DNA of 42,395 nt from Verrucomicrobiota bacterium (GTDB lineage: Bacteria > Verrucomicrobiota > Kiritimatiellia > JAAZAB01): contig JAHIJO010000141.1 in assembly GCA_018898455.1 (NCBI GenBank), positions 1-42,395 on the forward strand. The letters run 5' to 3'. Positions 31,591 through 39,548 of this stretch are shown in pieces. The translations under genes were made by a program, and so were the position numbers. The notes beneath the pieces were generated by a model, which had not been told where the DNA came from, ran no database searches, and saw only the letters and a program-made list of their open reading frames with translations. Each line of letters begins with the position of its first letter. The stretch's first letter is position 1.

Positions 31591-32115
31591 ATGTTGAATA
31601 AAAAAATGATTGCCGCTTTGAACGGCCAGATGAGCAACGAGTTTTATTCGGCCTACCTGTATCTCTCAATGTCGGCGGCATCCACCGCCATGGGTTTGAG
31701 GGGCGCGGCCAACTGGTTTATGGTTCAGTACCAGGAAGAAATGGTACATTTCATGAAGTTGTATAATTATGTTATCAGCCAGGGCGGTGCGGTCACGCTG
31801 GCGACGGTCAAGGCGCCGCCGTCGGCCTTCAAGTCGCTGCTGGATATGTTTGAGCAAACACTTAAACACGAGCAATTCATTACCCGCTGTATTAACGACC
31901 TGTCGGACTTGGCGGTCAAGGAAAAGGATCACGCCACCGCCGTCCTGTTGCAGTGGTACGTGACCGAACAGGTTGAGGAAGAAGCCAATGACAATGACGT
32001 GCTGGCCCGGTTGCGCTTGGTGGGCAAGGATGGCAATGGACTCTTTATGGTTGATAACGAACTGGCCACACGCGTTTTTACGCCGCCGCCGGCCGCCGGC
32101 AACCCGTCGGCGTGA
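31591..32115 (+). CDS. ftnA: Non-haem bacterial ferritin
   Basis: The track ORF starts at 31540 within rubrerythrin. ATG 31591 (MLNKKMIAALNGQ) has GAGGTG just upstream, giving 174 residues, usual for FtnA. Ferroxidase-centre residues appear in NGQMSNEFYSAYLYLSMSA, NWFMVQYQEEMVHFMKLYNY and WYVTEQVEEEAND. The protein oxidises and stores iron in a 24-subunit shell. Placement after rubrerythrin fits control of iron and peroxide together to prevent Fenton chemistry. The C-terminus is slightly extended with Pro/Ala residues. Confidence 0.93.
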   Translation: MLNKKMIAALNGQMSNEFYSAYLYLSMSAASTAMGLRGAANWFMVQYQEEMVHFMKLYNYVISQGGAVTLATVKAPPSAFKSLLDMFEQTLKHEQFITRCINDLSDLAVKEKDHATAVLLQWYVTEQVEEEANDNDVLARLRLVGKDGNGLFMVDNELATRVFTPPPAAGNPSA

Positions 32116-32133
32116 ACCGGTCAAGGGCATTTT

Positions 32134-33774
32134 GTGGATTCAAGCAGAAGTCTTAAGTGCCTCCGTCAAATGATCAAGACGTGGGTTGTGCCCATGGCCC
32201 TCACGACCGGTGTGATTGGCGCCTTTGCCGCCGTCAACGATGATTCAGCGTTCAAGGTGTCGGCCTCCCTCGACGAGTCTTCAGCCACAAGCCTGATTTT
32301 AAATGTGTCGGTCACGGTGGCGCCGGATTACTGGCTTTATGCCGATCAATTCGGCGTTCAGGCGCGTCTGCCTGTTCAATTAAGTCTGCTGGAGTCTCCT
32401 GCGCCGGAATTGAAACGCGACGCATTGTCCGGAGAAATTCAGGCCGTGTTCCAAAAGGATTTCCGTGTTCGATATCGTGTAACGCAAGCGGATGATGCGC
32501 CCGTTTCCATTACGGTTCGATACCAGGGGTGCCGGCAGGACGTATGTTTACTTCCGGAGGAGAAGCCGTTTGTGCTGAAGCGGGAGCAATCGGTATCTCC
32601 GGCCGGTTCCATGAAATCCGACGTCCAGATGTCCGGTAAACGGCCTGATGCGGCGCCGGCCGTAACAAACTTTACAATCATTGCGACTAAAGTCGGTTAT
32701 GTTCGTGCCGCTGATTTCATTGCATTTTTGCATGCTGCGCAAAAAGGAAGTTCCCCCCTGTTATCAACCTGGAAAGGGGGGATACCTGGATTGACCGGAA
32801 TATCCTTGATCGTAATTCTATTAGGCGGCTTGGCCTTGAACTTGACGCCGTGTGTGTTGCCTATGATCCCAATCAACCTGGCCATTATTGGTGCCGGCGC
32901 CCAAGCCGGAGACCGGCACCGTCTGCGTGGATTGTTCATTGGATCTCTTTATGGCGCGGGAATGGCCATGGCTTATGGGATCGCGGGCGGCATTGTGGTT
33001 GCCACGGGACTCAAATTCGGCGCGCTTAATGCCTCTCCTTGGTTTAATCTGGCCGTTACCGTCGTTTTTATTGTGCTGGCCTTGGCCATGTTCGACGTCT
33101 ATTTTCTTGATTTTACGCGATTTCAAGGGCAAGCGATCAAAACCGGACGATCAGTCTGGATTGTGCCGGTCATGGGTGCTGTGTCGGCCTTACTGGCCGG
33201 CGCCTGTGTCGCCCCGGTGGTGCTGTCCGTGCTTCTCCTGGCGACGGATCTGATGGCGAAAGGGAATCAGCTTGCGGTGTTTCTGCCGCTGATTCTTGGG
33301 ATCGGAATGGGATTGCCCTGGCCGTTAGCCGGCGCCGGGTTGTCTCTGCTGCCGAAAGCCGGTAAATGGATGATCCATGTGAAACATGGCTTTGGCATAC
33401 TGATCTTGGGGATGGCGGCCTATTATGCCGTTATGGGCATCCGCCTGTGGATGCGGCCGGCCCCGGTTCAGGTCGCTGAAGGCTGGCTGGCTTCGATTCC
33501 TGAGGCTCTGGCCATGGCGCGGCAAGAATCGAAACCTGTGCTGATCGACTTCTGGGCCAGTTGGTGCAAGAGCTGTGAGGCGATGGACGCCACCACCCTG
33601 AGGGATGAAAAGGTGCGGGACGTCTTGCGCGGATTTATCAAAGTCAAATATCGCGCCAATCATCCCAATCAATCGCCGGATCGTGAAATGCTCGATCGAT
33701 TTGGCGTGGTCGGCTTGCCCACTTATGTCGTCTTGAAGCCAAAGTCTGCCTTGCCCTCAGTCCCTCCGCCATAA
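32134..33774 (+). CDS. DsbD-like thiol:disulfide interchange protein
   Basis: 546 residues from GTG 32134 (AAGGG seven nt upstream), 18 nt after ferritin. A hydrophobic export signal (about 13-34) leads to a periplasmic alpha domain of the DsbD N-terminal type with YQGCRQDVCLLPEE (the CxxxxC-type redox pair). Eight or so membrane helices follow, with the conserved cysteines NLTPCVLPMIP and LAGACVAPVVL, and finally a thioredoxin-like domain with WASWCKSCEAM (C478, C481) and cis-Pro in GLPTY. DsbD passes electrons from cytoplasmic thioredoxin to periplasmic proteins. The C-terminus stops soon after the cis-Pro strand, so the thioredoxin fold is near-minimal. Confidence 0.9.
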   Translation: MDSSRSLKCLRQMIKTWVVPMALTTGVIGAFAAVNDDSAFKVSASLDESSATSLILNVSVTVAPDYWLYADQFGVQARLPVQLSLLESPAPELKRDALSGEIQAVFQKDFRVRYRVTQADDAPVSITVRYQGCRQDVCLLPEEKPFVLKREQSVSPAGSMKSDVQMSGKRPDAAPAVTNFTIIATKVGYVRAADFIAFLHAAQKGSSPLLSTWKGGIPGLTGISLIVILLGGLALNLTPCVLPMIPINLAIIGAGAQAGDRHRLRGLFIGSLYGAGMAMAYGIAGGIVVATGLKFGALNASPWFNLAVTVVFIVLALAMFDVYFLDFTRFQGQAIKTGRSVWIVPVMGAVSALLAGACVAPVVLSVLLLATDLMAKGNQLAVFLPLILGIGMGLPWPLAGAGLSLLPKAGKWMIHVKHGFGILILGMAAYYAVMGIRLWMRPAPVQVAEGWLASIPEALAMARQESKPVLIDFWASWCKSCEAMDATTLRDEKVRDVLRGFIKVKYRANHPNQSPDREMLDRFGVVGLPTYVVLKPKSALPSVPPP

Positions 33775-33799
33775 TCCGCCGGGTGCAATGATGCCAGTC

Positions 33800-35095
33800 C
33801 TACTCGGCGGCCGTTAAATCGGTCACGGCAAGGGCCACCACTTTGGCTTGAGTTAGAATGTCGGCCACGGCCACCCATTCATCCGGCGCGTGCGCGGCAC
33901 CCGGCCGGGCAGTGCCGAAGGCGACTGTCGGCATCCGGCCCAGACGCGCGGCCCAAGTGGCGTCCGACCAGCCGCTTTCGACTGTTATCCGGGCTTTTTT
34001 GCGGGTGGTTTGTCGATAAGCCTTAGCTACGGCTTGCGTCAGCGGGTGACGTCGGTCGGTTTGGTATGGAATCATGTCTTTGATCCATTCGATCTTTGGG
34101 GGATGGGCTCGGAGCCAGGGATGGCTTTGACGCGCCCGGGCCAACGCTTGCTCCACCATTTCCCGAGCCAGTATCCCGTTAAACGCGCCCCGGGTCTTTT
34201 CCGCTTTTCTTGCCTCGTCGATTGGATACGACATATTGAACGCCATGTGAGCGTCGCTCGGAATGGTCCAGGGGGCGGTGCCGGCGGAAAATTGTCCGAT
34301 ACAGAACGAGGTCTGCCGATGGCCGGCCAGACGCCGGGCCTTGACACGATCCAGTTCTTCTTTGACCAGGCAGGCCATATCCAGGGCACTGATGGCCTGG
34401 CGTTCAACAGCATGACCGCCTTGTCCGGTCACGCTGATCTTGCCCGTTACCACTCCCAGACATTCGACGGTAATGGAGTCGGCAGTCCCATCCAGCATAA
34501 TACAGAAGTCGCCGCCATGCCCGGCCAGGCAACAGGCGATGGTCCCTGCGCCGCAACCGCTGCATTCCTCATCAATCACGGATTCGAAAATAATGGCGCC
34601 GCGATCCAGGACGCCGGTTTCAACCAGGGCTTTGACAGCGACCAAACCGCCCGTCAATCCGCCCTTGCAGTCGCAGGCGCCGCGCCCCATGATCCGTCCG
34701 TTTTTCAGGGTTCCGGAAAAGGGGGCGATGGTCATATCCGTTATGCCCACCGTATCCATGTGGCCGTTTATCACGACGGTTTTCCCGGGTTGGCGCAGAG
34801 TTCGTTGGGCGACCAGATTCATCCGTCCGGCATGGGAGCGGTGGGTGGGGCCCAGGATGCCGGTGCGCTTGTAAATATTAGGCGGGCATTCGAAAAGTTC
34901 GGTGGTGAAACCCAAGCCTTTTAGTTCCCGTTGCAGGATGAGTTGCCCGTCCGTTTCATTGCCGGCGGGTCCGCCCGCATACGGATTGACCGTGTTGGTT
35001 CGGACAAGTTCCGAACAAATCCGCTCGGCGTAGGATTTGGACGAGTCAACGGCTCGGATAATAGTGCGTTGCGAAGTGTTGAGCGTTGGGTTCAT
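33800..35095 (-). CDS. M20 family metallopeptidase (ArgE/DapE-like)
   Basis: 431 residues. Two-zinc M20 motifs: VVINGHMDTVG (first metal His, general Asp), GRGACDCKGG (bridging Asp), SVIDEECSG (catalytic Glu and metal Glu), and near the end AHAPDEWV (terminal metal His). A dimerisation lid domain lies between (VTGKISVTGQGGHAVERQAI). The family cleaves amide bonds of N-acyl amino acids or dipeptides, as in acetylornithine deacetylase or succinyl-diaminopimelate desuccinylase. The sequence alone does not choose between them, and no arg or dap genes are nearby. ATG 35095 has no clear ribosome binding site. It converges with the DsbD-like gene. Confidence 0.9.
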   Translation of the reverse strand: MNPTLNTSQRTIIRAVDSSKSYAERICSELVRTNTVNPYAGGPAGNETDGQLILQRELKGLGFTTELFECPPNIYKRTGILGPTHRSHAGRMNLVAQRTLRQPGKTVVINGHMDTVGITDMTIAPFSGTLKNGRIMGRGACDCKGGLTGGLVAVKALVETGVLDRGAIIFESVIDEECSGCGAGTIACCLAGHGGDFCIMLDGTADSITVECLGVVTGKISVTGQGGHAVERQAISALDMACLVKEELDRVKARRLAGHRQTSFCIGQFSAGTAPWTIPSDAHMAFNMSYPIDEARKAEKTRGAFNGILAREMVEQALARARQSHPWLRAHPPKIEWIKDMIPYQTDRRHPLTQAVAKAYRQTTRKKARITVESGWSDATWAARLGRMPTVAFGTARPGAAHAPDEWVAVADILTQAKVVALAVTDLTAAE

Positions 35096-35328
35096 CTTGA
35101 CGGCTTACCCGGCGGCCTGGCCGAATAATTGTTTAGCCTGCACCCTTTCCTCGAAGACACTCCTCATCGGTCTCCCTCCTGTCCCAGATGAAATCGATCA
35201 ATGTTAGCTCGGGATGCGGTGAATGACAATGGGAATTCCGGGACTGAGCGCCTTGACGCGCGTGCTTGCCTGGGATAGCATGTGGCCATGAATGATCCTT
35301 GGGCAACCGATATCGGGAGAGAATATCA

Positions 35329-36204
35329 ATGAGCACAATCGGCCTTATCGGCTATGGCTATGTGGGACGGTCGGTGGAATACGGATTTGTGGAATACGAT
35401 CGCCAGCGCGGTTTTGCACCCAAACACCGCGTCCTGATCTATGACAAGTACAAGCCGCGCGACAATTTGGACAAGGTGTTGAAAGGCAGTGATGTTATTT
35501 TTACCTGTCTGCCCACCCCCTACGACGAGACGCGATTGCATATCGACCTGTCCATCTATGACGACTTCATGACGCAGATGTGCCCGAAAATCGCCGGCAA
35601 GGGCAAGGTGGTGGTGATCAAGTCCACTGTGGCTCCCGGTACTACCCGCCGCTACGCCCAACGCTATCCCAAGGTTCCGTTCGCAATGAACCCGGAGTTC
35701 CTGACGGAAGCCAATTACCTCCAGGATTTCATCAATACCGACCGGATCGTGATCGGCGCCGACAATGACTGGGTGGCGCAGAAGGTGATCGATCTCTATC
35801 GCACCTGTTTTCCCGCCGCCACGATCATCCACATGAGCACGGTGGCCGCCGAGATTGTGAAATACCAGGCGAACGTTATGTTGGCCGCCAAGGTGTCGCT
35901 GGCGAATGTGTTTTACGATCTCTGCCGGGCCGAAGGCGTGAATTATGACGATGTCAAGAAGGCAGTGGCCCTGGACAAGCGGATTGGACCGAGTCATCTG
36001 GATGTGACCACGGAACGCGGATTCGGCGGCAAATGTTTTCCCAAGGACCTGGGCGCCTTGATCGGCCGCTGCCGTGAACTGAAGGTGGACTGCAAGCTGC
36101 TGGAAGAAGTCCATGCCTATAATTTACGCATCCGAAAAGTGCGGGATTGGCAGGAAATCGCCGGCGCCACTATCGGTGGTCGGATTTACGGCAAGAAAAA
36201 ATAA
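35329..36204 (+). CDS. Short UDP-glucose/GDP-mannose dehydrogenase-like protein
   Basis: The track start at 35299 is TTG; ATG 35329 (MSTIGLIGYGYVGRSVE) with GGGAG upstream puts the NAD-binding GxGxxG motif at the N-terminus. 291 residues: Rossmann domain (VIFTCLPTPYDE, VVIKSTVAPGTT, NPEFLTEANYLQDF), central dimerisation helix (AAEIVKYQANVMLAAKVSLA) and the catalytic cysteine motif GFGGKCFPKDLGAL. Typical enzymes (about 430 residues) continue with a C-terminal sugar-nucleotide-binding domain, which is absent here; the gene ends in GGRIYGKKK and a proper stop. Normal family role is oxidation of a nucleotide sugar to the uronic acid for surface polysaccharide. Confidence 0.85.
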   Translation: MSTIGLIGYGYVGRSVEYGFVEYDRQRGFAPKHRVLIYDKYKPRDNLDKVLKGSDVIFTCLPTPYDETRLHIDLSIYDDFMTQMCPKIAGKGKVVVIKSTVAPGTTRRYAQRYPKVPFAMNPEFLTEANYLQDFINTDRIVIGADNDWVAQKVIDLYRTCFPAATIIHMSTVAAEIVKYQANVMLAAKVSLANVFYDLCRAEGVNYDDVKKAVALDKRIGPSHLDVTTERGFGGKCFPKDLGALIGRCRELKVDCKLLEEVHAYNLRIRKVRDWQEIAGATIGGRIYGKKK

Positions 36205-36216
36205 AGTGATAAAAGC

Positions 36217-36259
36217 TTGGCCCTTGGTCGCATCAAAATTTGATGCCGTCAATGGCCAA
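36217..36259. terminator. Bidirectional terminator-like hairpin
   Basis: Between convergent genes: an inner hairpin GCATCAAA-A-TTTGATGC (36230-36246) lies inside outer arms TTGGCC (36217-36222) and GGCCAA (36254-36259). It overlaps the last codons of the prepilin-like gene. Confidence 0.5.
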
Positions 36260-36881
36260 AGACAACGCCGTTTGTTTTAAATGCCGCGATAATATCAACG
36301 TTTGTAATAATAACTTTATGGGATGATGTATGGTCGTTGGTAGATGCTACCCACATCCCCGAACCTGCTACCTTGACTATGTTGCCGCCTTTTCCCAGGT
36401 GGTTGCCGCCCCAGTGAATTTTCGTTTTGGTCACTTTTATGTCCGCAAGGCCGTCTTTGTCGGCAAGCAATACTAAATCTCCATCCTTATCGCTTCGCCC
36501 GGAAAAATAATTATAGTTGCAGTTACTATCGGTTACCGATGCGAGATGAGCTGCGGGCCGAGTCCCAAATTCTCCCGCCGCTGTGGGGCATACGAACGAT
36601 TCCGGGCAAATGCCGTCGATGGGGGGTAGAGCGCCATTTAAGCCGGTGATATTTGATTTCGGGAAACTGGGCCTGAACGAATCTTCTTCAGTGAGTCCCC
36701 ATGCGGATAAACTCTTCCATAGCCCGTTCATGTTTGATAAACAATTGACTCGTCGGGCTCTTTCCCGCTGGCCAATTTGGGATGCTGAAAAAATAGTGAT
36801 AAGGAAAATAAGAGTAACAATAACGGCAAGCACGTCGGTTAATGTTGTATATCCGTCTTTCTGTGAACTTCCGGATATCAT
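36249..36881 (-). CDS. Prepilin-like protein with an atypical N-terminal motif
   Basis: 210 residues; the ATG overlaps the stop of the membrane-protein gene (ATGA). The N-terminus reads GYTTLTDVLAVIVTLIFLIT then RERARRVNCLSNMNGLWKSL, the layout of type IV/type II prepilins of the DUF1559-like kind seen in PVC bacteria (usual motif GFTLIELLVVIAII...ARxxxCxsNL). The normally invariant Glu at mature position 5 is replaced, with one extra residue (TTLTD). The C-terminal domain (WGGNHLGKGGNIVKVAGSGM) also matches the NHxGGxN-type ends of these pilins. It is probably membrane-anchored and may not be processed or assembled normally. Confidence 0.75.
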   Translation of the reverse strand: MISGSSQKDGYTTLTDVLAVIVTLIFLITIFSASQIGQRERARRVNCLSNMNGLWKSLSAWGLTEEDSFRPSFPKSNITGLNGALPPIDGICPESFVCPTAAGEFGTRPAAHLASVTDSNCNYNYFSGRSDKDGDLVLLADKDGLADIKVTKTKIHWGGNHLGKGGNIVKVAGSGMWVASTNDHTSSHKVIITNVDIIAAFKTNGVVFGH

Positions 36882-38623
36882 GGATGGCTCGCCTTATTGG
36901 AGGAGAGTTCAGTGTGATTTACTGAAAGCAGACGACCCTTACGCAAACTAAGGTACATGCCTACGGCAAGCAGGATGAAACTCAAGATCACATAGCGCCA
37001 TCCGGATGCCGTTCGGGATAGCTGGTACACCGCCTTTAACAAAGGGATCCATAGGATAATGCTGACCAGCAGGTTGCGATGAAGCCAAAAGGCAAAAGCG
37101 CCTAATACAGCCAGAAATACCCCACTTAGCATGATGAGATACAATGGGGAAAATTCTCCAAAACAACGGAGGGTGCCTCCAGTCAGGAAAATTGCCCCCA
37201 TGATGACAACGCTTGTTTTGAGTTCTTTCCCGTAAATCAAGTAAAGTCCGATAATGCCTAATCCCGCCACGATTCCCATAGGAGCCATGATGGGAAGATT
37301 GTAATCGGAAGCGATGCGAATCATCCACGGGATCGATCCGGAGCTCAAGGCCAGCGTGATGACGCCTGCCACGGCCACTTGGAAATATCGATGAAATATC
37401 CCGATGCCGAGCAGGATGGCTCCCAATGTCCAACCCACAGTTTTCCAGTGAAACGAGGTGTGCGGAGCCCCAGCCGTAAGTAGAATACCAAGTCCATAGG
37501 CCAAAGCCACATACATCAGCGAATAATGGCGATTTCTTAACCCGACATATATAACGGCTATGGCCGTCATGAGTAGTATAACCGGTGGATACCAGAAGAA
37601 CCCGATCCCTATAATCGATTCCTCGATCATCAGGCCATTCCACAAGGCCGCCAATATCAGAACCAAAGGCACACATGCGAGTCCAATTTCACATAGCCCC
37701 GGTGTTTTTCCATATGTCCTCATCGTTTCAATGGCCATGAGGACGCCGAGTGTAATGAGAGGGATGAAGTCTCCAAAGCAAAAACGCAAATCGAAAATAT
37801 ATGCTAATTCATACTGGTGCAAACTCCCTACCACGAATAATATTCCAGCGAAAATCCAGCTCATTCCGGGGGCTTGCAGGAACGGTCGATTAATATGTTC
37901 AGATCGAGCCATGCCGGTCGGTGTCGCGCAGGAATGAATATACAAAAGTATCCCGCCCGTCAGCATCACCGCCCATCCCATCTGCCAGATTGTCCTCAGG
38001 CTTGACGCATTATTGCATCCAAGGCTTTTCATTAATGCGATGGTTGGAGACATGAGGAAATTCCAGGCAAGCAGCAGGAGGATGCCTGCCAACAGCATTC
38101 GGTCCAATCGGAGGGAGATGTAGCGCCGCATGGCCCACAGTTTGACAACGGACAATGCGAAGCAAATAAATCCGATGACGCAGGCAATGGGAATATTGTC
38201 CACCACCACCTGGTCGAGGGCAATGCCATTGGCAATCAGGAATAGCGCGATGAGCACCATCAGTGATACGGCATCGTCGGTGACGCGACGCCAGAGCACG
38301 ATGAGAAGCATGATTACAAGCAAGGCGCATTCATAAAGGTTGAGAATCCCGATGCAAGAAAGGCGTTCGGCATAAACGTGGCTTTTGGACAGAACGGGGC
38401 CGATGATTTGAACAATGCCGAAAAGAATAGACAAGGCGCTAAGGCAGTAAAATATGCTGCCGCCGCTAAAACCAAAAAAAGTCTTAATCCATGAGATCGC
38501 TTGCGGTGTATAATCCTCTTGGGGTGGAGGAATGGGTGGGGTGGGATTTATGGCAGATTGAAAATTTCCAAAGTTTGCATTGCTTGAATTTAGCGCTTCA
38601 CCTTTTTCATCATCGGCATTCAT
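36878..38623 (-). CDS. Polytopic membrane protein of unknown function
   Basis: 581 residues, ATG 38623 with GAGGG about eight nt upstream. A hydrophilic, Asn/Pro-rich N-terminus of about 40 residues precedes some fourteen to sixteen hydrophobic helices with very short loops (for example LYECALLVIMLLIVLW, LMVLIALFLIANGIAL, LGIIGLYLIYGKELKTSVVI). No transporter, polymerase or glycosyltransferase motif is evident. The overall look, regular helices without large loops, recalls DUF2339-type or O-antigen-like membrane proteins, but I cannot assign it. It is translationally coupled to the prepilin-like gene. Confidence 0.65.
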   Translation of the reverse strand: MNADDEKGEALNSSNANFGNFQSAINPTPPIPPPQEDYTPQAISWIKTFFGFSGGSIFYCLSALSILFGIVQIIGPVLSKSHVYAERLSCIGILNLYECALLVIMLLIVLWRRVTDDAVSLMVLIALFLIANGIALDQVVVDNIPIACVIGFICFALSVVKLWAMRRYISLRLDRMLLAGILLLLAWNFLMSPTIALMKSLGCNNASSLRTIWQMGWAVMLTGGILLYIHSCATPTGMARSEHINRPFLQAPGMSWIFAGILFVVGSLHQYELAYIFDLRFCFGDFIPLITLGVLMAIETMRTYGKTPGLCEIGLACVPLVLILAALWNGLMIEESIIGIGFFWYPPVILLMTAIAVIYVGLRNRHYSLMYVALAYGLGILLTAGAPHTSFHWKTVGWTLGAILLGIGIFHRYFQVAVAGVITLALSSGSIPWMIRIASDYNLPIMAPMGIVAGLGIIGLYLIYGKELKTSVVIMGAIFLTGGTLRCFGEFSPLYLIMLSGVFLAVLGAFAFWLHRNLLVSIILWIPLLKAVYQLSRTASGWRYVILSFILLAVGMYLSLRKGRLLSVNHTELSSNKASHP

Positions 38624-38669
38624 AGGGTGGCCCTCAATTAGTGTACCCCTTGCGTTGATTTCGTAATGT

Positions 38670-38698
38670 AAAATACCGGTTTAATTGTAGTGGTGCAA
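38670..38698 (-). promoter_or_regulatory. Candidate promoter for the membrane-protein/prepilin-like pair
   Basis: Minus-strand TTGCAC (38693-38698), 17-nt spacer, TATTTT (38670-38675), about 47 nt upstream of the ATG at 38623. Confidence 0.35.
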
Positions 38699-38765
38699 CT
38701 TGAATGTTGATGCCGGGGCGACAGTGGAACGTCGCCTTGGAATCCGTGATATCTGCATTGACAAT

Positions 38766-38894
38766 ATGGATCAATTTCATCATCATCTATTCCGTTCGAT
38801 TCAATCCATTTCGCCAGCAATTCCGGTCAAGGTTGTTAGGGATATTGACGGGAATTTCAGGCTGATCATTAACCCTGAATATTCGGGAGAATAA
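38766..38894 (+). CDS. Possible small protein (doubtful)
   Basis: A frame from ATG 38766 (or TTG 38700) to TAA at 38894 encodes 42 (64) residues ending VKVVRDIDGNFRLIINPEYS, which looks protein-like. There is no ribosome binding site and no recognised family. It could be a leftover of a lost gene in the 500-bp divergent region between 38623 and 39124. Confidence 0.22.
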   Translation: MDQFHHHLFRSIQSISPAIPVKVVRDIDGNFRLIINPEYSGE

Positions 38895-38913
38895 TTCCAA
38901 AGGAGCCAGTTTG

Positions 38914-39093
38914 TCCGCCCCGCGGCGGAGCGGGAATTTCATGCCATGGGCAGATCCGCCTTTGGCGGAGATGGTGAAGAAACAACGGACCGGCCTGGGG
39001 ACAGGCCGGCTCCAAAAGCTAAAGACAGATTAAACATGGAGCCGGGGCGCCCCCCGCCCGCAATCCGTCAGCCGACGGATAGCGACTGCGGGC
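38914..39093. repeat. Cluster of five inverted repeats upstream of the STAS gene
   Basis: In order: TCCGCC-CCGC-GGCGGA (38914-38929); the same stem TCCGCC-TTT-GGCGGA (38955-38969); CCGGCCTG-GGGA-CAGGCCGG (38990-39009); the 10-bp palindrome GGGGCGCCCC (39044-39053); and a nested hairpin with outer arms GCCCGCA/TGCGGGC (39056-39093) and inner ATCCGTC/GACGGAT. All arms are perfect. This is again a divergent intergenic region, ending 30 nt before the STAS start codon, so at least the last hairpin could lie in its 5' leader. Confidence 0.75.
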
Positions 39094-39123
39094 AGGTCAC
39101 CCCGGTTGTTTCAGGAGATCCCT

Positions 39124-39471
39124 ATGAACTGTGAATTGACGGCAAGCAAGATCAACCCGCAGGTCAATCTCATGGCGCTCAGCGGACGGCTGGCGGTCGA
39201 GACCGAAGCCCAGGTCAGGCCTCTGCTGGTCCAGGCGATTCAGAAAAGCCCCCACGGGCTGATCATCGATCTCAAGGCGGTCAATTTTGTCACCAGCGCC
39301 GGGTTGCGCTTGTTGTTGGAGGTCTATAAAAGCGCGGCGTCCAGCGGAACTAGGATTGCCATGATCCGGCCCCAGCCTGAAATCTATAAATTATTCAAGC
39401 TGGCCTCGCTGGACACCACATTTTCCGTTCATGAGACCGAGGACGAAGCAGTGAAGGCCATTGGAGGATAA
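39124..39471 (+). CDS. STAS-domain anti-sigma factor antagonist
   Basis: ATG 39124 with AGGAG seven nt upstream, preferred over the track start at 39106. 115 residues forming a single STAS domain: MALSGRLAVETEAQVRPLL, HGLIIDLKAVNFVTSAGLRL and the C-terminal helix region. The segment FVTSAGLRLL contains the serine that partner kinases phosphorylate in SpoIIAA/RsbV proteins. These proteins release a sigma factor or regulator from its anti-sigma kinase when unphosphorylated. No kinase or phosphatase gene is adjacent, so its partner is encoded elsewhere. Confidence 0.9.
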   Translation: MNCELTASKINPQVNLMALSGRLAVETEAQVRPLLVQAIQKSPHGLIIDLKAVNFVTSAGLRLLLEVYKSAASSGTRIAMIRPQPEIYKLFKLASLDTTFSVHETEDEAVKAIGG

Positions 39472-39548
39472 CTTTTACTTCGTAGAATCTATTTATGTCG
39501 CTTGATATTGAATCATCGGAGCTAATTCAGGATTATTTGTGAGGATTT

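Noticed and set aside
33890-34924. Plus-strand ORF of 344 aa
   Set aside because: Shadow of the M20 peptidase; the product is Gly/Pro/Arg-rich without motifs, while the minus strand has all M20 metal ligands.
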